Below are positions 22,782-23,817 of a DNA stretch of 23,817 nt, piece after piece (the stretch's first letter is position 1; every line of letters starts with the position of its first letter). The notes beneath the pieces were generated by a model, which was not told the DNA's origin, did not search any database, and was given only the letters and a program-made list of their open reading frames with translations. The stretch is taken from positions 1-23,817 of the forward strand of contig CAJTVP010000026.1 in NCBI GenBank assembly GCA_910580205.1. Reading direction: 5' to 3'. Position numbers and translations under genes: made by a program. Source of the DNA: an uncultured Eggerthellaceae bacterium (GTDB lineage Bacteria; Actinomycetota; Coriobacteriia; Coriobacteriales; Eggerthellaceae).

Positions 22782-23488
22782 GCGTCCGTTTTGAGCCGCG
22801 CGCCGCAGGCGACCACGCAGGCAGCAGCCAAGACATCCAACGCGTCGATCACGCGGATCCCTCGCACTTCCGTTGGGATATCAAGGACGGAGAGCTCTGT
22901 GCACCCTAGGATGGCGGTGGCGCATCCTAGGGTTTCCAGATCCGCGAACACCTCATCCAACAGCGCTGCTGGCGGTTCCGTGCCCGCTTTCACATGATCG
23001 TAGATGATGCTCATGACGCTTTCTTGCGCGGCAGGGGAGGGGTGCACCGGCGTGATGCCGCGCTTCTCAAGGATGCTATCGTACAAGCCGGTTTCGATCG
23101 TGCCATCGGTGGCCAGGATGCCGCAGGGACCGCTGGACGCTTTCGCCGCTTCCGCCGCTGCCGATTCAGGCATGTGGAGCAAGCGCGCTGTCGTGAGGGA
23201 GGCGGCCACCACGTCCGCCTTCCCGTGGGCGGTGTTGCAGGGCATGGCCAGAACGTCGCACCCCAATGATTCAAGGACCTGAGCGTTCTTCACCAAGGAA
23301 GCGGCGAAGTCCGGTTTCTCCTTCGGATCCAAGAGGTGCGCGGTGCGGTCTGGAATGGAAGGATCATCGAACACGATGATGGGGATGTGGTCTTGGTCAG
23401 TGGGAGCATCCGTGAGCGAGATGACGCGGTCGAACAGCTGGGCGGTGGCTTTCGGCCCCATGCCCCCGATGATGCCGAGTTTCTTCAT
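22778..23488 (-). CDS. Aspartate/glutamate racemase family protein
   Basis: A cofactor-independent racemase using two cysteines. The protein has 236 residues. The start at 23488 follows AAGGAG and is followed at once by MKKLGIIGGMGPKATAQLFDRVI, the family's opening. The catalytic cysteines sit in MPCNTAH and in LGCTELS. The sequence is closer to aspartate racemase (RacD type) than to MurI glutamate racemase. The likely role is to make D-aspartate for the adjacent ligase, whose gene converges with it and shares stop-codon bases. In Enterococcus faecium the equivalent ligase and racemase genes are also neighbours. A TATCAT on the minus strand (23525-23520) could be its -10 box. Confidence 0.88.
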   Translation of the reverse strand: MKKLGIIGGMGPKATAQLFDRVISLTDAPTDQDHIPIIVFDDPSIPDRTAHLLDPKEKPDFAASLVKNAQVLESLGCDVLAMPCNTAHGKADVVAASLTTARLLHMPESAAAEAAKASSGPCGILATDGTIETGLYDSILEKRGITPVHPSPAAQESVMSIIYDHVKAGTEPPAALLDEVFADLETLGCATAILGCTELSVLDIPTEVRGIRVIDALDVLAAACVVACGARLKTDA

Positions 23489-23613
23489 CCCGTTCGCTCC
23501 TTGCTTTGGCGTTTCGCCCATGATACCCCAGCGGGAGCCTTCGCGGCGGTCCGCCCGTTGACCGGACGACGTGTCCATTCGGTGAAGCGACACGCCCGGA
23601 GGCGTGTTCAGTG

Positions 23614-23642
23614 TTGACAGTGGAATTACCGTACCGTATCAT
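23614..23642 (+). promoter_or_regulatory. Strong promoter for the tRNA-Tyr transcript, with an overlapping inverted repeat
   Basis: A perfect TTGACA (23614-23619), 17 bases, then TATCAT (23637-23642). GTGGAAT (23620-23626) and ATTCCAC (23641-23647) form a perfect inverted repeat, 21 bases centre to centre, covering the spacer and the end of the -10. Transcription would start about 115 bases before the tRNA. Confidence 0.8.
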
Positions 23643-23728
23643 TCCACTTCGCTTGCATAAGGGCGAATCCGTCCCATGCAGGCCGCAACTTGAAAATCTC
23701 ACATGGATATCTGCCGTTTTCCGGGAAT

Positions 23729-23755
23729 GGCGCACAGGCTGAAAAGCCCTGCGCC
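23729..23755 (+). other. Hairpin in the tRNA leader
   Basis: GGCGCA (23729-23734) pairs with TGCGCC (23750-23755), and GGCT with AGCC inside, closed by a GAAA tetraloop. It ends 11 bases before the tRNA and may be a processing signal. Confidence 0.5.
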
Positions 23756-23766
23756 GTCCGCAAAAT

Positions 23767-23817
23767 GGGCGTGTGCCCGAGTGGTTAAAGGGGACGGGCT
23801 GTAAACCCGTTGGCTCT
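23767..23817 (+). tRNA. tRNA-Tyr (GUA), 5' part, cut by the window edge
   Basis: The acceptor strand GGGCGTG starts at 23767. It is followed by the D-arm CCCGAGTGGTTAAAGGG and an anticodon stem ACGGG/CCCGT around CTGTAAA, with anticodon GTA at 23801-23803. The TTGGCTCT after it begins the long variable arm expected of bacterial tRNA-Tyr. The 3' part lies outside the window. Confidence 0.95.

Noticed and set aside
1..23817. CRISPR array, prophage or insertion sequence
   Set aside because: No regularly spaced repeats, transposase, integrase or phage genes are visible. The gene content is ordinary chromosome.

Overview
The window looks like a piece of chromosome from a GC-rich Gram-positive actinobacterium, most probably a coriobacterium of the Eggerthella/Slackia type. 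This placement is inferred from the mixture of genes: a class Ic aspartate aminotransferase like that of Corynebacterium, coiled-coil NlpC/P60 hydrolases, a LytR-CpsA-Psr (LCP) wall ligase, MurJ, and a D-aspartate ligase with a racemase. No marker gene settles the species. Coding is dense, and TTG or GTG starts are used by modA, moaA and murJ.

Layout. 1-650: non-coding DNA with a GTAG-footed repeat (100-166), then a small leftward orphan gene resembling Phd-type antitoxins, with its own terminator, diverging from ligA. 648-4606: NAD-dependent DNA ligase, then an LCP-family wall-polymer ligase whose likely promoter overlaps the ligA stop codon. 4655-10003: a molybdenum block, modA-modB-modC (molybdate uptake) followed by moaA and moaC (first steps of molybdopterin synthesis). 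ModB carries an unusual secreted domain of about 200 residues, and a long nested hairpin fills the moaA-moaC gap. 10097-15510: pyruvate kinase, a YebC-family protein, a convergent aspartate aminotransferase and a sodium/proline symporter.

15558-19212: three tandem, separately promoted, secreted coiled-coil NlpC/P60 peptidoglycan hydrolases. The middle one has an in-frame amber codon, and the third appears to use a twin-arginine signal. 19213-19686: a gene-free stretch with two divergent copies of the GTAG repeat and several hairpins. 19687-23488: MurJ lipid II flippase, an ATP-grasp ligase of the D-aspartate ligase type, and a convergent aspartate/glutamate racemase. 23614-23817: a strong promoter and the 5' part of tRNA-Tyr(GUA), cut by the window edge.

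Two themes dominate. The first is molybdate import coupled to cofactor synthesis. The second is cell-wall building and remodelling: the LCP protein, three hydrolases, MurJ, and a ligase-racemase pair that predicts a D-aspartate cross-bridge. The most unusual items are the repeat family with covarying stems, the ModB fusion, the moaA-moaC hairpin and the amber-interrupted hydrolase.
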